Assembly (NCBI GenBank): GCA_900544175.1
Contig: UQUN01000010.1
Location: forward strand, 6,481 to 70,480
DNA from: an uncultured Alistipes sp.
Lineage (GTDB): Bacteria > Bacteroidota > Bacteroidia > Bacteroidales > UBA932
Reading direction: 5' to 3'
Length of the DNA stretch: 64,000 nt
Shown: positions 53,333 to 62,413 of the stretch, piece after piece
Layout: each line of letters begins with the position of its first letter
How positions within the stretch are numbered: the stretch's first letter is position 1
Made by a program: the position numbers and the translations under genes
The notes under the pieces: generated by a model
The model's database searches: none
What the model was told of the DNA's origin: nothing
The model's input: only the letters and a program-made list of their open reading frames with translations

Positions 53333-53755
53333 ATGTTACAACCAAAGAAAACCAAGTTCAGAAGGCAGCAGAAAGGTCGGATGAAAGGAAATGCTCATCG
53401 CGGAACCGAGCTTTCTTTCGGCTCTTTCGGCATCAAGACTCTTGAGTCTGCATGGCTTACCGGCCAGCAGATAGAGGCTGCCCGTCAGGCTGTAGTGCGT
53501 TACATGAAACGTGAAGGTAAGATCTGGATTCGCGTTTTTCCTGACAAACCTTATACAAAGAAACCTGCGGAGGTACGTATGGGTAAAGGTAAGGGTAATC
53601 CTGAGGGATTCGTCGCACCTATCACTCCCGGACGTATGCTGATAGAGGCGGAAGGTGTGCCTTTGGAAGTCGCAAAGGAGGCTCTCCGTCTTGGAGCACA
53701 GAAGCTTCCCGTGACTACCAAATTTGTAGTCCGCAGAGATTATGTTGAACAGTAA
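53333..53755 (+). CDS. rplP: 50S ribosomal protein L16
   Basis: 140 aa, full length. Starts MLQPKKTKFRRQQKGR and contains GSFGIKTLESAWLT and the GKGKGNPEGFVAPI loop near the peptidyl-transferase centre. It is the first gene of the transcript here; rpsC, which normally precedes it, is missing and bioD lies upstream on the other strand. Confidence 0.98.
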   Translation: MLQPKKTKFRRQQKGRMKGNAHRGTELSFGSFGIKTLESAWLTGQQIEAARQAVVRYMKREGKIWIRVFPDKPYTKKPAEVRMGKGKGNPEGFVAPITPGRMLIEAEGVPLEVAKEALRLGAQKLPVTTKFVVRRDYVEQ

Positions 53756-53773
53756 TAAACCGGAGGAGAAGAA

Positions 53774-53977
53774 ATGAAACCCAAGGAAATTAGAGAAATG
53801 TCTATCAAGGACCTGCGCGAGCGTATCGAGACTGAGAGGGCCAACCTGGCGCAGATGAAGCTCAACCATGCTGTCTCCCCCATTGAGGATACCTCAAAGA
53901 TCAGAAAGGCAGGAAAGGACATCGCCCGTATGCTCACCATCCTGACTGAAAAGGAAAACCAGGCAAAAGCAGAGTAA
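53774..53977 (+). CDS. rpmC: 50S ribosomal protein L29
   Basis: 67 aa helical protein at the exit tunnel, MKPKEIREMSIKDLRERIE, with the family end KDIARMLTILTEKE. AGGAGA ribosome site before the ATG. Follows rplP by 18 bases. Confidence 0.97.
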   Translation: MKPKEIREMSIKDLRERIETERANLAQMKLNHAVSPIEDTSKIRKAGKDIARMLTILTEKENQAKAE

Positions 53978-53982
53978 CAGTT

Positions 53983-54237
53983 ATGGAAAGAAATTTACGC
54001 AAGGAAAGAATCGGGGTGGTGGTCAGCAACAAGATGGACAAGTCTATCGTAGTTGCCGTGAGAGTCAAGGAAAAACACCCTGTTTACGGCAAGTTCGTGA
54101 ACAAGACCACCAAGTTCGTCGCTCATGACGATAAGAATATATGCGACGAAGGCGATACGGTCCGCATCATGGAGACCCGTCCCCTGAGCAAGACCAAACG
54201 CTGGAGATTAGTAGAAATCGTAGAAAAAGTGAAGTAA
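53983..54237 (+). CDS. rpsQ: 30S ribosomal protein S17
   Basis: 84 aa, OB-fold 16S rRNA binder. RKERIGVVVSNKMDKSIVVA and RIMETRPLSKTKRWRLVEI are family signatures. 5 bases after rpmC and one before rplN. Confidence 0.98.
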   Translation: MERNLRKERIGVVVSNKMDKSIVVAVRVKEKHPVYGKFVNKTTKFVAHDDKNICDEGDTVRIMETRPLSKTKRWRLVEIVEKVK

Positions 54238-54238
54238 A

Positions 54239-54604
54239 ATGATACAACAGGAATCACGTTTAATGGTAGCTGACAACAGCGGCGCCAAAGAGGTGCTCTG
54301 CATCCGTGTACTCGGAGGCACCCGTCGCCGTTACGCCAGCGTCGGCGACAAGATCGTTGTCGCTGTCAAGAGCGCTATCCCGGGCGGTGATGCCAAGAAG
54401 GGATCGGTCTCCAAGGCCGTAGTAGTGCGTACAAAGAAGGAGATCCGTCGTCCGGACGGCTCATATATCCGTTTTGATGACAATGCCTGCGTTCTTTTGA
54501 ACAATCAGGGCGAGGTCCGCGGAACACGTATTTTCGGCCCTGTTGCCCGTGAGCTGCGTGACAACTATATGAAAATTGTCTCCCTTGCACCCGAGGTTCT
54601 TTAA
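54239..54604 (+). CDS. rplN: 50S ribosomal protein L14
   Basis: 121 aa, usual length. MIQQESRLMVADNSGAKEV and FGPVARELRDNYMKIVSLAPEVL-type end (seen as RELRDNYMKIVSLAPEV). Next gene after 18 bases, with GGAGG in the gap. Confidence 0.98.
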   Translation: MIQQESRLMVADNSGAKEVLCIRVLGGTRRRYASVGDKIVVAVKSAIPGGDAKKGSVSKAVVVRTKKEIRRPDGSYIRFDDNACVLLNNQGEVRGTRIFGPVARELRDNYMKIVSLAPEVL

Positions 54605-54622
54605 TATATAGGAGGTACAGAC

Positions 54623-54946
54623 ATGAACAGGAAATTACATATCAAGAAAGGGGACATGGTCTACGTGAATGCCGGTGATGACAAAGGCAAGACCGGAAAG
54701 GTTCTCGAGATCATCACTAAGAAGAACCGCGCAATCGTGGAGGGTGTGAACATGGTGAGCAAGCATACGAAGCCTAACGCAAAGCATCCTCAGGGCGGTA
54801 TTATAAAACAGGAAGCAGGAGTTCATATTTCCAACCTTCAGGTAGTGGATCCGGCAAAAGGAGGCCCTACCAGGATCGGCCGCCGTATGGGCGAGAAAGG
54901 GAAATTGGTCCGTTACGCTAAAAAATCAGGAGAGGAGATCAAATAA
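54623..54946 (+). CDS. rplX: 50S ribosomal protein L24
   Basis: 107 aa. A KOW motif (KKGDMVYVNAGDDKGKTG) at the N-terminus marks L24, an early assembly protein of the 50S subunit. A clear GGAGG precedes the ATG. The stop overlaps the rplE start as TAATG. Confidence 0.98.
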   Translation: MNRKLHIKKGDMVYVNAGDDKGKTGKVLEIITKKNRAIVEGVNMVSKHTKPNAKHPQGGIIKQEAGVHISNLQVVDPAKGGPTRIGRRMGEKGKLVRYAKKSGEEIK

Positions 54947-55554
54947 TGGCAAAGAAAAAAACAGAAGAGACCAAGCAGGAGCAGAATGTCAGCTTGGCGG
55001 GTTATGTCCCCAATCTTCAGAAAAAATACAAGGAGGAGATAGTAGGCAAGCTGCAGAAGGAGTTCTCGTTCCCTACAGTCATGCAGGTTCCCAGACTCCT
55101 CAAGATAACCATCAACCAAGGTATCGGTGCTGCTACCGGTGACAAGAAGCTTGTCGAGGTCGCACAGCAGGAGCTTACTGCCATTGCAGGTCAGAAAGCG
55201 GTTCCGACTTATTCGAGGAAGGATATATCCAACTTCAAGCTCCGTCGCGGACAGCCCATCGGTGTGAAGGTGACCCTCAGGGGGGCGCGTATGTACGAGT
55301 TCCTTGAAAGGCTTATAGCCGTGTCCCTTCCCCGAATCAGAGATTTCAACGGCATCAACGAGAAGTTTGACGGCCGCGGCAACTACACTCTCGGTATCAA
55401 GGAACAGATCATATTTCCCGAGATCGACATAGACAAGATATCCAAGATCTTCGGAATGGAGATTACATTTGTCACATCGACAGAGAAGGACGAGGAGGCT
55501 TATGCACTTCTCCGTGAATTCGGACTGCCTTTTAAGAATAAAAACCGTAATTAG
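54946..55554 (+). CDS. rplE: 50S ribosomal protein L5
   Basis: 202 aa, 5S rRNA binder. Core motifs: QVPRLLKITINQGIGAA, AVPTYSRKDISNFKLRRG, and FPEIDIDKI. A charged N-terminal stretch (KKKTEETKQEQN) makes it longer than the roughly 180 aa of E. coli. Shares one base with rplX. Confidence 0.97.
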   Translation: MAKKKTEETKQEQNVSLAGYVPNLQKKYKEEIVGKLQKEFSFPTVMQVPRLLKITINQGIGAATGDKKLVEVAQQELTAIAGQKAVPTYSRKDISNFKLRRGQPIGVKVTLRGARMYEFLERLIAVSLPRIRDFNGINEKFDGRGNYTLGIKEQIIFPEIDIDKISKIFGMEITFVTSTEKDEEAYALLREFGLPFKNKNRN

Positions 55555-55559
55555 AAGAT

Positions 55560-55829
55560 ATGGCAAAAGAATCAATGAAAGCCCGCGAGGTGAAACGCGC
55601 GAGGATGTGCGCTAAATACGCAGAAAAACGTAAAGCATTGAAAGAGGCCGGCGACTGGGCCGCTCTTGACAGACTCCCCAAGAACTCAAGTCCCTGCCGT
55701 CAGCACAACCGCTGCTCTATTACAGGGCGTCCCAAGGGATATATGCGTGTTTTCGGCATCAGCCGTATTCAGTTCCGCGAGATGGCCAGCAAGGGTCTGA
55801 TTCCCGGCGTTCGCAAGGCATCCTGGTAA
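55560..55829 (+). CDS. rpsN: 30S ribosomal protein S14
   Basis: 89 aa long form. It lacks the CxxC pairs of the zinc-binding short form, though two Cys remain (SSPCRQHNRCSITGR). Ends FREMASKGLIPGVRKASW as expected. An 81-base gap to rpsH follows. Confidence 0.97.
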   Translation: MAKESMKAREVKRARMCAKYAEKRKALKEAGDWAALDRLPKNSSPCRQHNRCSITGRPKGYMRVFGISRIQFREMASKGLIPGVRKASW

Positions 55830-55910
55830 AATAGAAACGAACTTAATTTATAAACCATTGGATATCGGGCGCAGAAATGCGTCGAACCACAAAAAAACAA
55901 AACAAACAAA

Positions 55911-56306
55911 ATGACTGATCCAATAGCAGATTACCTGACGAGAGTCAGGAACGCATACCTCGCAAAGCATAAAATCGTCGAGGTCCCTGCATCGAAGATG
56001 AAAATGGAGATAACCCGTATCCTGCATGAGAAGGGCTATATCCTGAGTTACAAGGTTGTGGAGGGTACACCCTGCAATACTATCAAGATGGCGCTCAAAT
56101 ATCATCCTGTGACCAAACAGGCAGCTGTCAAGAAGATTCAGAGGGTATCCACTCCCGGTCTCAGGAAGTATGTCGGAGTCGAGGACATGCCTCGTGTGCT
56201 CAACGGCATGGGTATAGCCATCCTCTCTACTTCAAAGGGTATCATTACGGACAAGGAAGCCAAGGATATGAACGTCGGCGGCGAAGTCCTCTGTTATGTT
56301 TATTAA
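55911..56306 (+). CDS. rpsH: 30S ribosomal protein S8
   Basis: 131 aa. MTDPIADYLTRVRNAYLAK and the C-terminal GGEVLCYVY are family signatures. The preceding 81-base leader is A-rich and has no Shine-Dalgarno sequence; in E. coli S8 represses this operon through an mRNA site, but I could not identify such a structure here. Confidence 0.98.
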   Translation: MTDPIADYLTRVRNAYLAKHKIVEVPASKMKMEITRILHEKGYILSYKVVEGTPCNTIKMALKYHPVTKQAAVKKIQRVSTPGLRKYVGVEDMPRVLNGMGIAILSTSKGIITDKEAKDMNVGGEVLCYVY

Positions 56307-56327
56307 AAACCAAAAATTCAGAAAACA

Positions 56328-56888
56328 ATGTCAAGAATTGGAAAATTGCCTGTACACCTGCCGCAGGGCGTGACCGCAACGGTCGGAGCCGACAATGTGG
56401 TACTGGTTAAAGGACCGCTCGGACAACTGAGTCAGAAGGTTGATCCTGACATCAAAGTATCCGTTGAAGGGAATATTCTTACGGTAACTCGTCCCACGGA
56501 CCAGCCCCGTCACCGTTCCCTGCACGGACTCTACCGCGCACTCATTCACAATATGGTGACTGGAGTGTCTACTGGTTTTACCATCAAACAGGAACTGATC
56601 GGTGTCGGTTACCGTGTGGAAGTCAAGGGGCAGATCCTCGAGCTCGCACTCGGATACTCGCACGACATACATTTCATGCTTCCCTCGGAGATCAAGGCCG
56701 AGGCAGAGCCTGTGAAGAAAGGTCAGAACCCTGTTCTCGTTCTCAAGAGCTGTGACAAGCAGCTGCTCGGTCAGGTGGCCGCCAAGATCCGCTCTATGCG
56801 TGCTCCCGAGCCGTACAAGGGCAAAGGTATCAAGTTCGTAGGCGAACAGCTCCGCCGTAAGGCAGGTAAGTCCGCAGGCGCTAAATAA
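56328..56888 (+). CDS. rplF: 50S ribosomal protein L6
   Basis: 186 aa with the two repeated L6 domains; MSRIGKLPVHLPQGVTA at the start and EPYKGKGIKFVGEQLRRKAG at the end. Follows rpsH by 21 bases. Confidence 0.98.
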   Translation: MSRIGKLPVHLPQGVTATVGADNVVLVKGPLGQLSQKVDPDIKVSVEGNILTVTRPTDQPRHRSLHGLYRALIHNMVTGVSTGFTIKQELIGVGYRVEVKGQILELALGYSHDIHFMLPSEIKAEAEPVKKGQNPVLVLKSCDKQLLGQVAAKIRSMRAPEPYKGKGIKFVGEQLRRKAGKSAGAK

Positions 56889-56904
56889 TTAGGAGGATAG
56901 GAAT

Positions 56905-57267
56905 ATGGCAATGACTAAAATAGAAAGAAGACAGAGAATACGTTACCGTATCCGTAAAGTGGTGAGCGGTACTCCTGAGAGACCCAGGATGTCCGTATTC
57001 AGAAGCAACAAACAGATATACGTTCAGGTGATCGATGACACCAAGGGCATCACCCTCGTTTCCGCCGGTTCTACCGACAAGTCTCTCGCTGAGGCTGTCA
57101 AGGGCAAGACCGGTACCGAGGTGGCGGCTCTGGTGGGCAAGCTCATCGCCGAGCGTGCAGTGGAGAAGGGTATTTCCAGCGTTGCTTTCGACCGTGGAGG
57201 CTACCTTTATCACGGAAGGGTTAAAAGTTTGGCAGACGCGGCCCGCGAGGGCGGTCTTAAATTCTAA
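56905..57267 (+). CDS. rplR: 50S ribosomal protein L18
   Basis: 120 aa, 5S rRNA binder. RRQRIRYRIRKVVSGTPERP and FDRGGYLYHGRVKSLADAAR are signatures. AGGAGG lies 9 bases before the ATG. Confidence 0.98.
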   Translation: MAMTKIERRQRIRYRIRKVVSGTPERPRMSVFRSNKQIYVQVIDDTKGITLVSAGSTDKSLAEAVKGKTGTEVAALVGKLIAERAVEKGISSVAFDRGGYLYHGRVKSLADAAREGGLKF

Positions 57268-57272
57268 AGACT

Positions 57273-57791
57273 ATGGCAGATATCAATGTTAAAAAAGTAA
57301 AGACCACCGATCTGGAACTGAAAGACAGATTGGTAGCAGTACAGAGGGTTACCAAGGTAACCAAAGGCGGCCGCCACTTCAGTTTCGCTGCTATCGTAGT
57401 AGTCGGCGATGAGAAGGGTGTCGTAGGCTATGGTCTCGGAAAGGCCAATGAAGTTACTACAGCTATATCCAAGGGTATAGAGGACGCCAAGAAGAATCTC
57501 GTAAAAGTTCCTCTTAACAAGAGGACCATTCCTCATGAGCAGGAGGCCAAGTTCGGAGGAGCCAAAGTGTTCATGAAACCTGCGGCGCCCGGTACCGGAG
57601 TGAAGGCCGGAGGTGCTATGCGTGCCGTGTTCGAGTCAGTAGGTGTTCAGGACGTGCTTGCGAAGTCCAAGGGTTCGTCCAATCCCCACAATCTCGTAAA
57701 AGCCACGATTGCGGCTCTTGTAGAGCTTCGTGACGCCTATACAGTGGCCGGTGTGCGCGGAATTCCAATGCAAAGAGTATTTAAAGGATAA
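57273..57791 (+). CDS. rpsE: 30S ribosomal protein S5
   Basis: 172 aa, double-stranded RNA-binding fold at the mRNA entry. LVAVQRVTKVTKGGRHFSFA and VFESVGVQDVLAKSKGSSNP mark S5. 5 bases after rplR, 12 before rpmD. Confidence 0.98.
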   Translation: MADINVKKVKTTDLELKDRLVAVQRVTKVTKGGRHFSFAAIVVVGDEKGVVGYGLGKANEVTTAISKGIEDAKKNLVKVPLNKRTIPHEQEAKFGGAKVFMKPAAPGTGVKAGGAMRAVFESVGVQDVLAKSKGSSNPHNLVKATIAALVELRDAYTVAGVRGIPMQRVFKG

Positions 57792-57803
57792 GGAGGAAGC
57801 ACG

Positions 57804-57986
57804 ATGGCAAAAGTTAAGGTTACTCAGATAAAGAGCAAGAACGGTTCTACCAAGAGGCAGAGAGCCAATCTCGAGTCGCTTGGTCTGCGCCGTCTGCACC
57901 AGACGGTGGAAATAGAACTCACACCCGTGACCAACGGTATGATTCAGAAGGTTCTACATCTTGTAAAAGTCGAAGAGATAAACTAA
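57804..57986 (+). CDS. rpmD: 50S ribosomal protein L30
   Basis: 60 aa, the usual size. VKVTQIKSKNGSTKRQRANL and LGLRRLHQTVE are typical. A near-perfect AAGGAGG precedes the start. Confidence 0.97.
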   Translation: MAKVKVTQIKSKNGSTKRQRANLESLGLRRLHQTVEIELTPVTNGMIQKVLHLVKVEEIN

Positions 57987-58002
57987 ATCAAGGGAAAAAG
58001 AG

Positions 58003-58449
58003 ATGAAACTACATAATTTACAACCTGCAGAGGGCTCCCGCAAGAAAACAAAGCGCGTCGGTAGAGGAGAAGGCTCCGGTCACGGAGGACAGTCTACCCG
58101 TGGTATGAACGGTGCCAAGTCACGTTCCGGTTACCGTCACAAGATTGGATTCGAGGGAGGCCAGATGCCGATCCAGAGACGTCTTCCTAAGTTCGGATTC
58201 AAGAATCCTACCAGAGTCGAGTACAAGGCAGTCAATCTGTCCGCTCTTCAGGCTCTGAGTGAGAGGATGAATGTGTCTGTTATCGATTTCGACACACTTG
58301 TCATGGCCGGACTCGTTTCAAAGAATGACAAGGTCAAGATCCTCGGTAACGGCGAGTTGAAGGCCAGGCTGGAGGTTTCGGCCGATGCATTCTCCAAGTC
58401 AGCCAAGGAAAAGATAGAGGCTCTGGAAGGCAAGGCTATAGTACTTTAA
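58003..58449 (+). CDS. rplO: 50S ribosomal protein L15
   Basis: 148 aa. Glycine- and Arg-rich N-terminus (RVGRGEGSGHGGQSTRGMNG) and MPIQRRLPKFGF. Ends 15 bases before secY. Confidence 0.98.
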   Translation: MKLHNLQPAEGSRKKTKRVGRGEGSGHGGQSTRGMNGAKSRSGYRHKIGFEGGQMPIQRRLPKFGFKNPTRVEYKAVNLSALQALSERMNVSVIDFDTLVMAGLVSKNDKVKILGNGELKARLEVSADAFSKSAKEKIEALEGKAIVL

Positions 58450-58464
58450 TAAACATAGCGGCCG

Positions 58465-59784
58465 ATGAAAAGATTTATACAGACAATCAAGAATATCTTC
58501 AAGATTGAAGAGTTGAGGAAGAGGTTGGGATATACCTTTCTCCTCTTGCTTGTGTACCGTCTCGGATGCTTCATTGTAGTGCCGGGTATAGACCCGACCA
58601 AGCTGCAGGAACTCGAAGCCCAGGCGTCCACAGGTCTCCTCAGTCTGTTGGATATGTTTTCCGGCGGCGCTTTCGGCAATGCTTCCATCTTCGCGTTGGG
58701 AGTGATGCCGTACATCTCCGCATCCATTGTCATCCAGCTGTTGGGTGTTATGGTCCCCTATTTCCAGAAGATGCAGAGAGAAGGGGAGAGCGGACGTAGA
58801 AAAATGAACCAGTGGACACGCTATCTCACAATTGTAATCCTTCTGCTTCAAGGACCTGCGTACATTACCAACCTTCACGCACAGTTGCCTGCAGATGCGT
58901 TCTTAGTACAGGGTTTCGGATTCAATATCTTCGCCACGATAGTGCTGATGGCCGGCACGATGTTCGTGATGTGGCTCGGTGAGCGTATTACCGACAGAGG
59001 TATCGGAAACGGTATCTCCCTGATCATCATGGTAGGTATCATAGCCCGTCTGCCTTTCGCGATTTTCGCTGAGGCGGCGCAGAGGTTCAATCAGACCAAT
59101 GGAGGTCCTCTCATGTTCCTCATTGAGATTGTATTCCTCTTCCTGGTGTTCATCGCCACCATCGCTCTCGTGCAGGGACAGCGCAAAGTTCCCGTGCAGT
59201 ATGCGAAGAGAGTTGTCGGAAACCGTCAGTACGGTGGAGTCCGTCAGTATATACCTCTGAAAATAAACGCGGCCGGCGTAATGCCGATTATTTTCGCACA
59301 GGCCCTGATGATGTTCCCGCTTCTCCTGTCGCGTTTCGACGCCTCACAGGGGCTTGCGGCCACATTGAGCGACTATACCGGATTCTGGTATAATCTCATC
59401 TTCGCGTTCCTCGTGATAGTATTCACATACTTCTATACGGCAGTCACTGTGAATTCCAACATGATGGCCGAGGAGATGAAGAAGAACGGCGGATTCATCC
59501 CCGGAGTGAAGCCCGGCAAGAAGACCGTCGACTACCTCGATGCAATCATGTCGCGTATCACACTGCCTGGATCATTCTTCCTGGCCATCGTGGCGATACT
59601 GCCGGCATTTGCGATGATGTTCGGGATAAACAACCAGTTCTCCCAGTTTTACGGTGGAACCTCCTTGCTTATCCTTGTAGGCGTAGTGCTCGACACTCTG
59701 CAGCAGATCGAGTCGCATCTGCTCATGCGTCACTACGACGGTTTGATGAAGACCGGACGTCTTAAAGGCCGTTCGGGCATGTAA
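58465..59784 (+). CDS. secY: Protein translocase subunit SecY
   Basis: 439 aa inner-membrane channel with ten hydrophobic helices. Plug and lateral-gate sequences include ISASIVIQLLGVMVPYF, and the cytoplasmic loop GKKTVDYLDAIMSRITLPG is characteristic. No adk gene follows, as is usual in this phylum; map comes next. Confidence 0.98.
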   Translation: MKRFIQTIKNIFKIEELRKRLGYTFLLLLVYRLGCFIVVPGIDPTKLQELEAQASTGLLSLLDMFSGGAFGNASIFALGVMPYISASIVIQLLGVMVPYFQKMQREGESGRRKMNQWTRYLTIVILLLQGPAYITNLHAQLPADAFLVQGFGFNIFATIVLMAGTMFVMWLGERITDRGIGNGISLIIMVGIIARLPFAIFAEAAQRFNQTNGGPLMFLIEIVFLFLVFIATIALVQGQRKVPVQYAKRVVGNRQYGGVRQYIPLKINAAGVMPIIFAQALMMFPLLLSRFDASQGLAATLSDYTGFWYNLIFAFLVIVFTYFYTAVTVNSNMMAEEMKKNGGFIPGVKPGKKTVDYLDAIMSRITLPGSFFLAIVAILPAFAMMFGINNQFSQFYGGTSLLILVGVVLDTLQQIESHLLMRHYDGLMKTGRLKGRSGM

Positions 59785-59805
59785 TTCTCAAAAAGTTCTT
59801 TGAGT

Positions 59806-60579
59806 ATGATAAGAATAAAATCCGAAGAAGAAATCGAGATTCTCAGAGAGAATGCGATCCTCGTATCCAAGACGTTGGCGGAAGTCGGCAAGCTTGTTGC
59901 TCCCGGTGTCACCACCATGCAGCTCGACAAGGCGGCCGAGACATTTATCCGGGACAACGGGGCGGAGCCGGGCTTCTTGGGATACGGCGGATTCCCCTAT
60001 ACTCTCTGTGTCTCTGTCAATGATGTCGTGGTCCACGGTTTTCCGTCGGACTACAGGCTTAAGGAAGGAGACATCGTATCCGTCGACTGCGGAACTGTAT
60101 ACAAAGGATACTACGGTGACTCGGCCTACACTTTCCCTGTCGGAAAAGTGGATGACGAGACAGCCCGGCTGCTTGAAGTCACCAAGGCGTCCCTGTACCG
60201 CGGCATAGAGCAGGCAGTTGCAGGAAAGAGGATAGGGGATATAGGTCATGCGGTCCAGTCATACGCCGAGAGTTTCGGTTTCTCGGTGGTCCGCGAGATG
60301 GTAGGACACGGAATCGGCAAGGACATGCACGAGCATCCCGAGGTTCCGAACTACGGCAAGGCGGGCACCGGCAAGAAACTGGTCAAAGGTATGACTATCT
60401 GCATAGAGCCTATGATCAATGCGGGAGGCAAGGCTATCTACCTCCACGAGAACGGATGGGCGGTAAGTACCTGTGACAAGAAGAACTCTGCCCATTTCGA
60501 GCTGACAGTCGCCGTCGGGGACGAAAAGGCCGATATTCTATCAACTTTCGACTTTATAGAAGGTAAGAGACAATATTAA
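59806..60579 (+). CDS. map: Methionine aminopeptidase, type I
   Basis: Removes the N-terminal Met from new proteins. 257 aa from ATG 59806; the TTG two codons earlier is less likely. Metal ligands lie in SVDCGTVYKGYYGDSA (two Asp), VGHGIGKDMHEHP (His), and CIEPMIN (Glu). 21 bases after secY. Confidence 0.97.
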   Translation: MIRIKSEEEIEILRENAILVSKTLAEVGKLVAPGVTTMQLDKAAETFIRDNGAEPGFLGYGGFPYTLCVSVNDVVVHGFPSDYRLKEGDIVSVDCGTVYKGYYGDSAYTFPVGKVDDETARLLEVTKASLYRGIEQAVAGKRIGDIGHAVQSYAESFGFSVVREMVGHGIGKDMHEHPEVPNYGKAGTGKKLVKGMTICIEPMINAGGKAIYLHENGWAVSTCDKKNSAHFELTVAVGDEKADILSTFDFIEGKRQY

Positions 60580-60600
60580 GTTGTAAGAGACAAGTACTTT

Positions 60601-60819
60601 ATGCCAAAGCAAGCTGCTATAGAAAAAGACGGCACTATAATCGAGGCCCTGTCCAACGCCATGTTCCGCGTGGAGCTTGACAACGGCCATGTGATTATAG
60701 CCCATATCTCCGGCAAGATGCGTATGCACTATATACGTATCCTGCCCGGTGACAAGGTCAGAGTAGAGATGTCCCCTTATGATTTATCAAAAGGAAGAAT
60801 TTCTTTCAGGTACAAATAA
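60601..60819 (+). CDS. infA: Translation initiation factor IF-1
   Basis: 72 aa, OB fold. KDGTIIEALSNAMFRVELD and ISGKMRMHYIRILPGDKV are family signatures. Between map and rpmJ. Confidence 0.98.
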   Translation: MPKQAAIEKDGTIIEALSNAMFRVELDNGHVIIAHISGKMRMHYIRILPGDKVRVEMSPYDLSKGRISFRYK

Positions 60820-60831
60820 AAAACTACGACA

Positions 60832-60948
60832 ATGAAAGTTAAAGCATCCATAAAGAAGCGCAGTGAGGATTGCAAAATAGTAAAGCGCAAAGGTCGCCTT
60901 TATGTCATCTGCAAAAAGAATCCTAAGTTCAAGATGCGCCAGGGATAA
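60832..60948 (+). CDS. rpmJ: 50S ribosomal protein L36
   Basis: 38 aa: begins MKVKASIKKRSEDCKIVKR and ends NPKFKMRQG. In zinc-binding L36 the ligands are CxxC...C...H; here the first Cys is Ser and the His is Phe, leaving two Cys, so zinc binding is unlikely. It lies 12 bases after infA and 36 before rpsM. Confidence 0.96.
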   Translation: MKVKASIKKRSEDCKIVKRKGRLYVICKKNPKFKMRQG

Positions 60949-60984
60949 TTAAATGTGTAAAACAAATAAAAAGTAATAAATAAT

Positions 60985-61362
60985 ATGGCACGTATAGCCG
61001 GTGTAGATTTACCTAAAAACAAAAGAGGAGAGATAGGGCTGACCTATATCTACGGTATCGGTCGCAGCTCGGCCAGAAAGATCCTCACCGATTGCGGTAT
61101 CGACTTCGACACCAAGGTGAGTGACTGGAACGACGACCAGATAGCCGCGATAAGGGCCACTATCGCTGAGCACTACAAGATCGAGGGTGAGCTTCGTTCA
61201 TCCGTACAGTTGAACATCAAGCGTCTGATGGATATCGGATGCTACAGAGGGATCCGTCACCGCATCGGACTCCCTGTCCGTGGACAGAGCACCAAGAACA
61301 ACGCCCGTACACGCAAGGGAAAGAAGAAGACGGTGGCCAACAAGAAAAAAGCAACCAAGTAA
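60985..61362 (+). CDS. rpsM: 30S ribosomal protein S13
   Basis: 125 aa. MARIAGVDLPKNKRGEIGLT, the helix-two-turn-helix region, and the basic tail RGQSTKNNARTRKGKKK reaching towards the P site. Confidence 0.98.
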   Translation: MARIAGVDLPKNKRGEIGLTYIYGIGRSSARKILTDCGIDFDTKVSDWNDDQIAAIRATIAEHYKIEGELRSSVQLNIKRLMDIGCYRGIRHRIGLPVRGQSTKNNARTRKGKKKTVANKKKATK

Positions 61363-61375
61363 CAGTTAACTGACT

Positions 61376-61768
61376 ATGGCAAAGAAAACAGGAACAACCA
61401 ATAAGAAGAGAGTCGTGAAGGTAGATGCCTGGGGCGAGGCCCACATCTCATCGACTTTCAACAACGTAATCGTAACCATGACCAACACGCAGGGTCAGGT
61501 TATCAGTTGGTCTTCGGCCGGCAAGATGGGTTTCAGAGGCTCGAAGAAGAACACCCCCTATGCCGCTCAGGTAGCTGCTGCGGACGCTGCCAAGGTAGCG
61601 TATGACTTGGGACTGCGCAAGATCAAGGCTTATGTGAAAGGACCGGGAGCAGGCCGTGAGTCAGCTATCCGCACCATCCACGGCACTGGTATTGAGGTTA
61701 CGGAGATCATCGACGTGACTCCTCTGCCTCACAATGGATGCCGTCCCAAAGGACGCCGTAAAGTATAA
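61376..61768 (+). CDS. rpsK: 30S ribosomal protein S11
   Basis: 130 aa. NNVIVTMTNTQGQVISWSSA and DVTPLPHNGCRPKGRRKV are signatures. Platform protein of the 30S subunit. 13 bases after rpsM. Confidence 0.98.
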   Translation: MAKKTGTTNKKRVVKVDAWGEAHISSTFNNVIVTMTNTQGQVISWSSAGKMGFRGSKKNTPYAAQVAAADAAKVAYDLGLRKIKAYVKGPGAGRESAIRTIHGTGIEVTEIIDVTPLPHNGCRPKGRRKV

Positions 61769-61799
61769 TTTTGTTGAACAAGAGTAAAAAGTATAAGAT

Positions 61800-62402
61800 A
61801 TGGCAAGATATACAGGGCCCAAAACAAAAATAGCCCGCAAGTTCGGTGAGCCGGTCTACGGTCCGGATAAGTATTTCGAGAAGAAAAACTATCCTCCCGG
61901 ACAACATGGCCTGGCCAAGAAACGCAAGAAGATATCCGAGTACGGAAATCAGCTCAAGGAGAAGCAGAAGGTCAAATACACCTACGGAGTCCTGGAAAGA
62001 CAGTTCCGCAATACCTATGCGAAGGCCAGGAGGATGCAGGGACGTACAGGCGAGAACCTGCTGATGCTTCTTGAGTCCAGACTCGACAACATCGTTTACC
62101 GTATGGGCATCGCGCCTACACGTGCGGCTGCAAGGCAGCTCGTGTCGCATTGCCACATTGTGCTCAACGGTGAGGTCTGCAACATACCGTCCACTATCGT
62201 CAGGCCCGGTGAGACCGTAGGCGTGCGCGAAAGATCCAAGAGCCTCGAGGTGATACAGAACAGTGTCGCCGATACATGCAAGTACTCGTGGATAGAGTGG
62301 AACCGTCCTGAACTGTCAGGCAAGTTCCTCAGTCTTCCCGAGAGAACAGAGATACCTGAGACTATAAACGAGCAGCTTATCGTCGAACTGTATTCAAAAT
62401 AA
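61800..62402 (+). CDS. rpsD: 30S ribosomal protein S4
   Basis: 200 aa, primary 16S rRNA binder. MARYTGPKTKIARKFGEPV, then the S4 RNA-binding domain (about 92-155; LESRLDNIVYRMGIAPTRAA). No Cys4 zinc site in the N-terminal part. Confidence 0.98.
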   Translation: MARYTGPKTKIARKFGEPVYGPDKYFEKKNYPPGQHGLAKKRKKISEYGNQLKEKQKVKYTYGVLERQFRNTYAKARRMQGRTGENLLMLLESRLDNIVYRMGIAPTRAAARQLVSHCHIVLNGEVCNIPSTIVRPGETVGVRERSKSLEVIQNSVADTCKYSWIEWNRPELSGKFLSLPERTEIPETINEQLIVELYSK

Positions 62403-62413
62403 TAGTTAACGTC

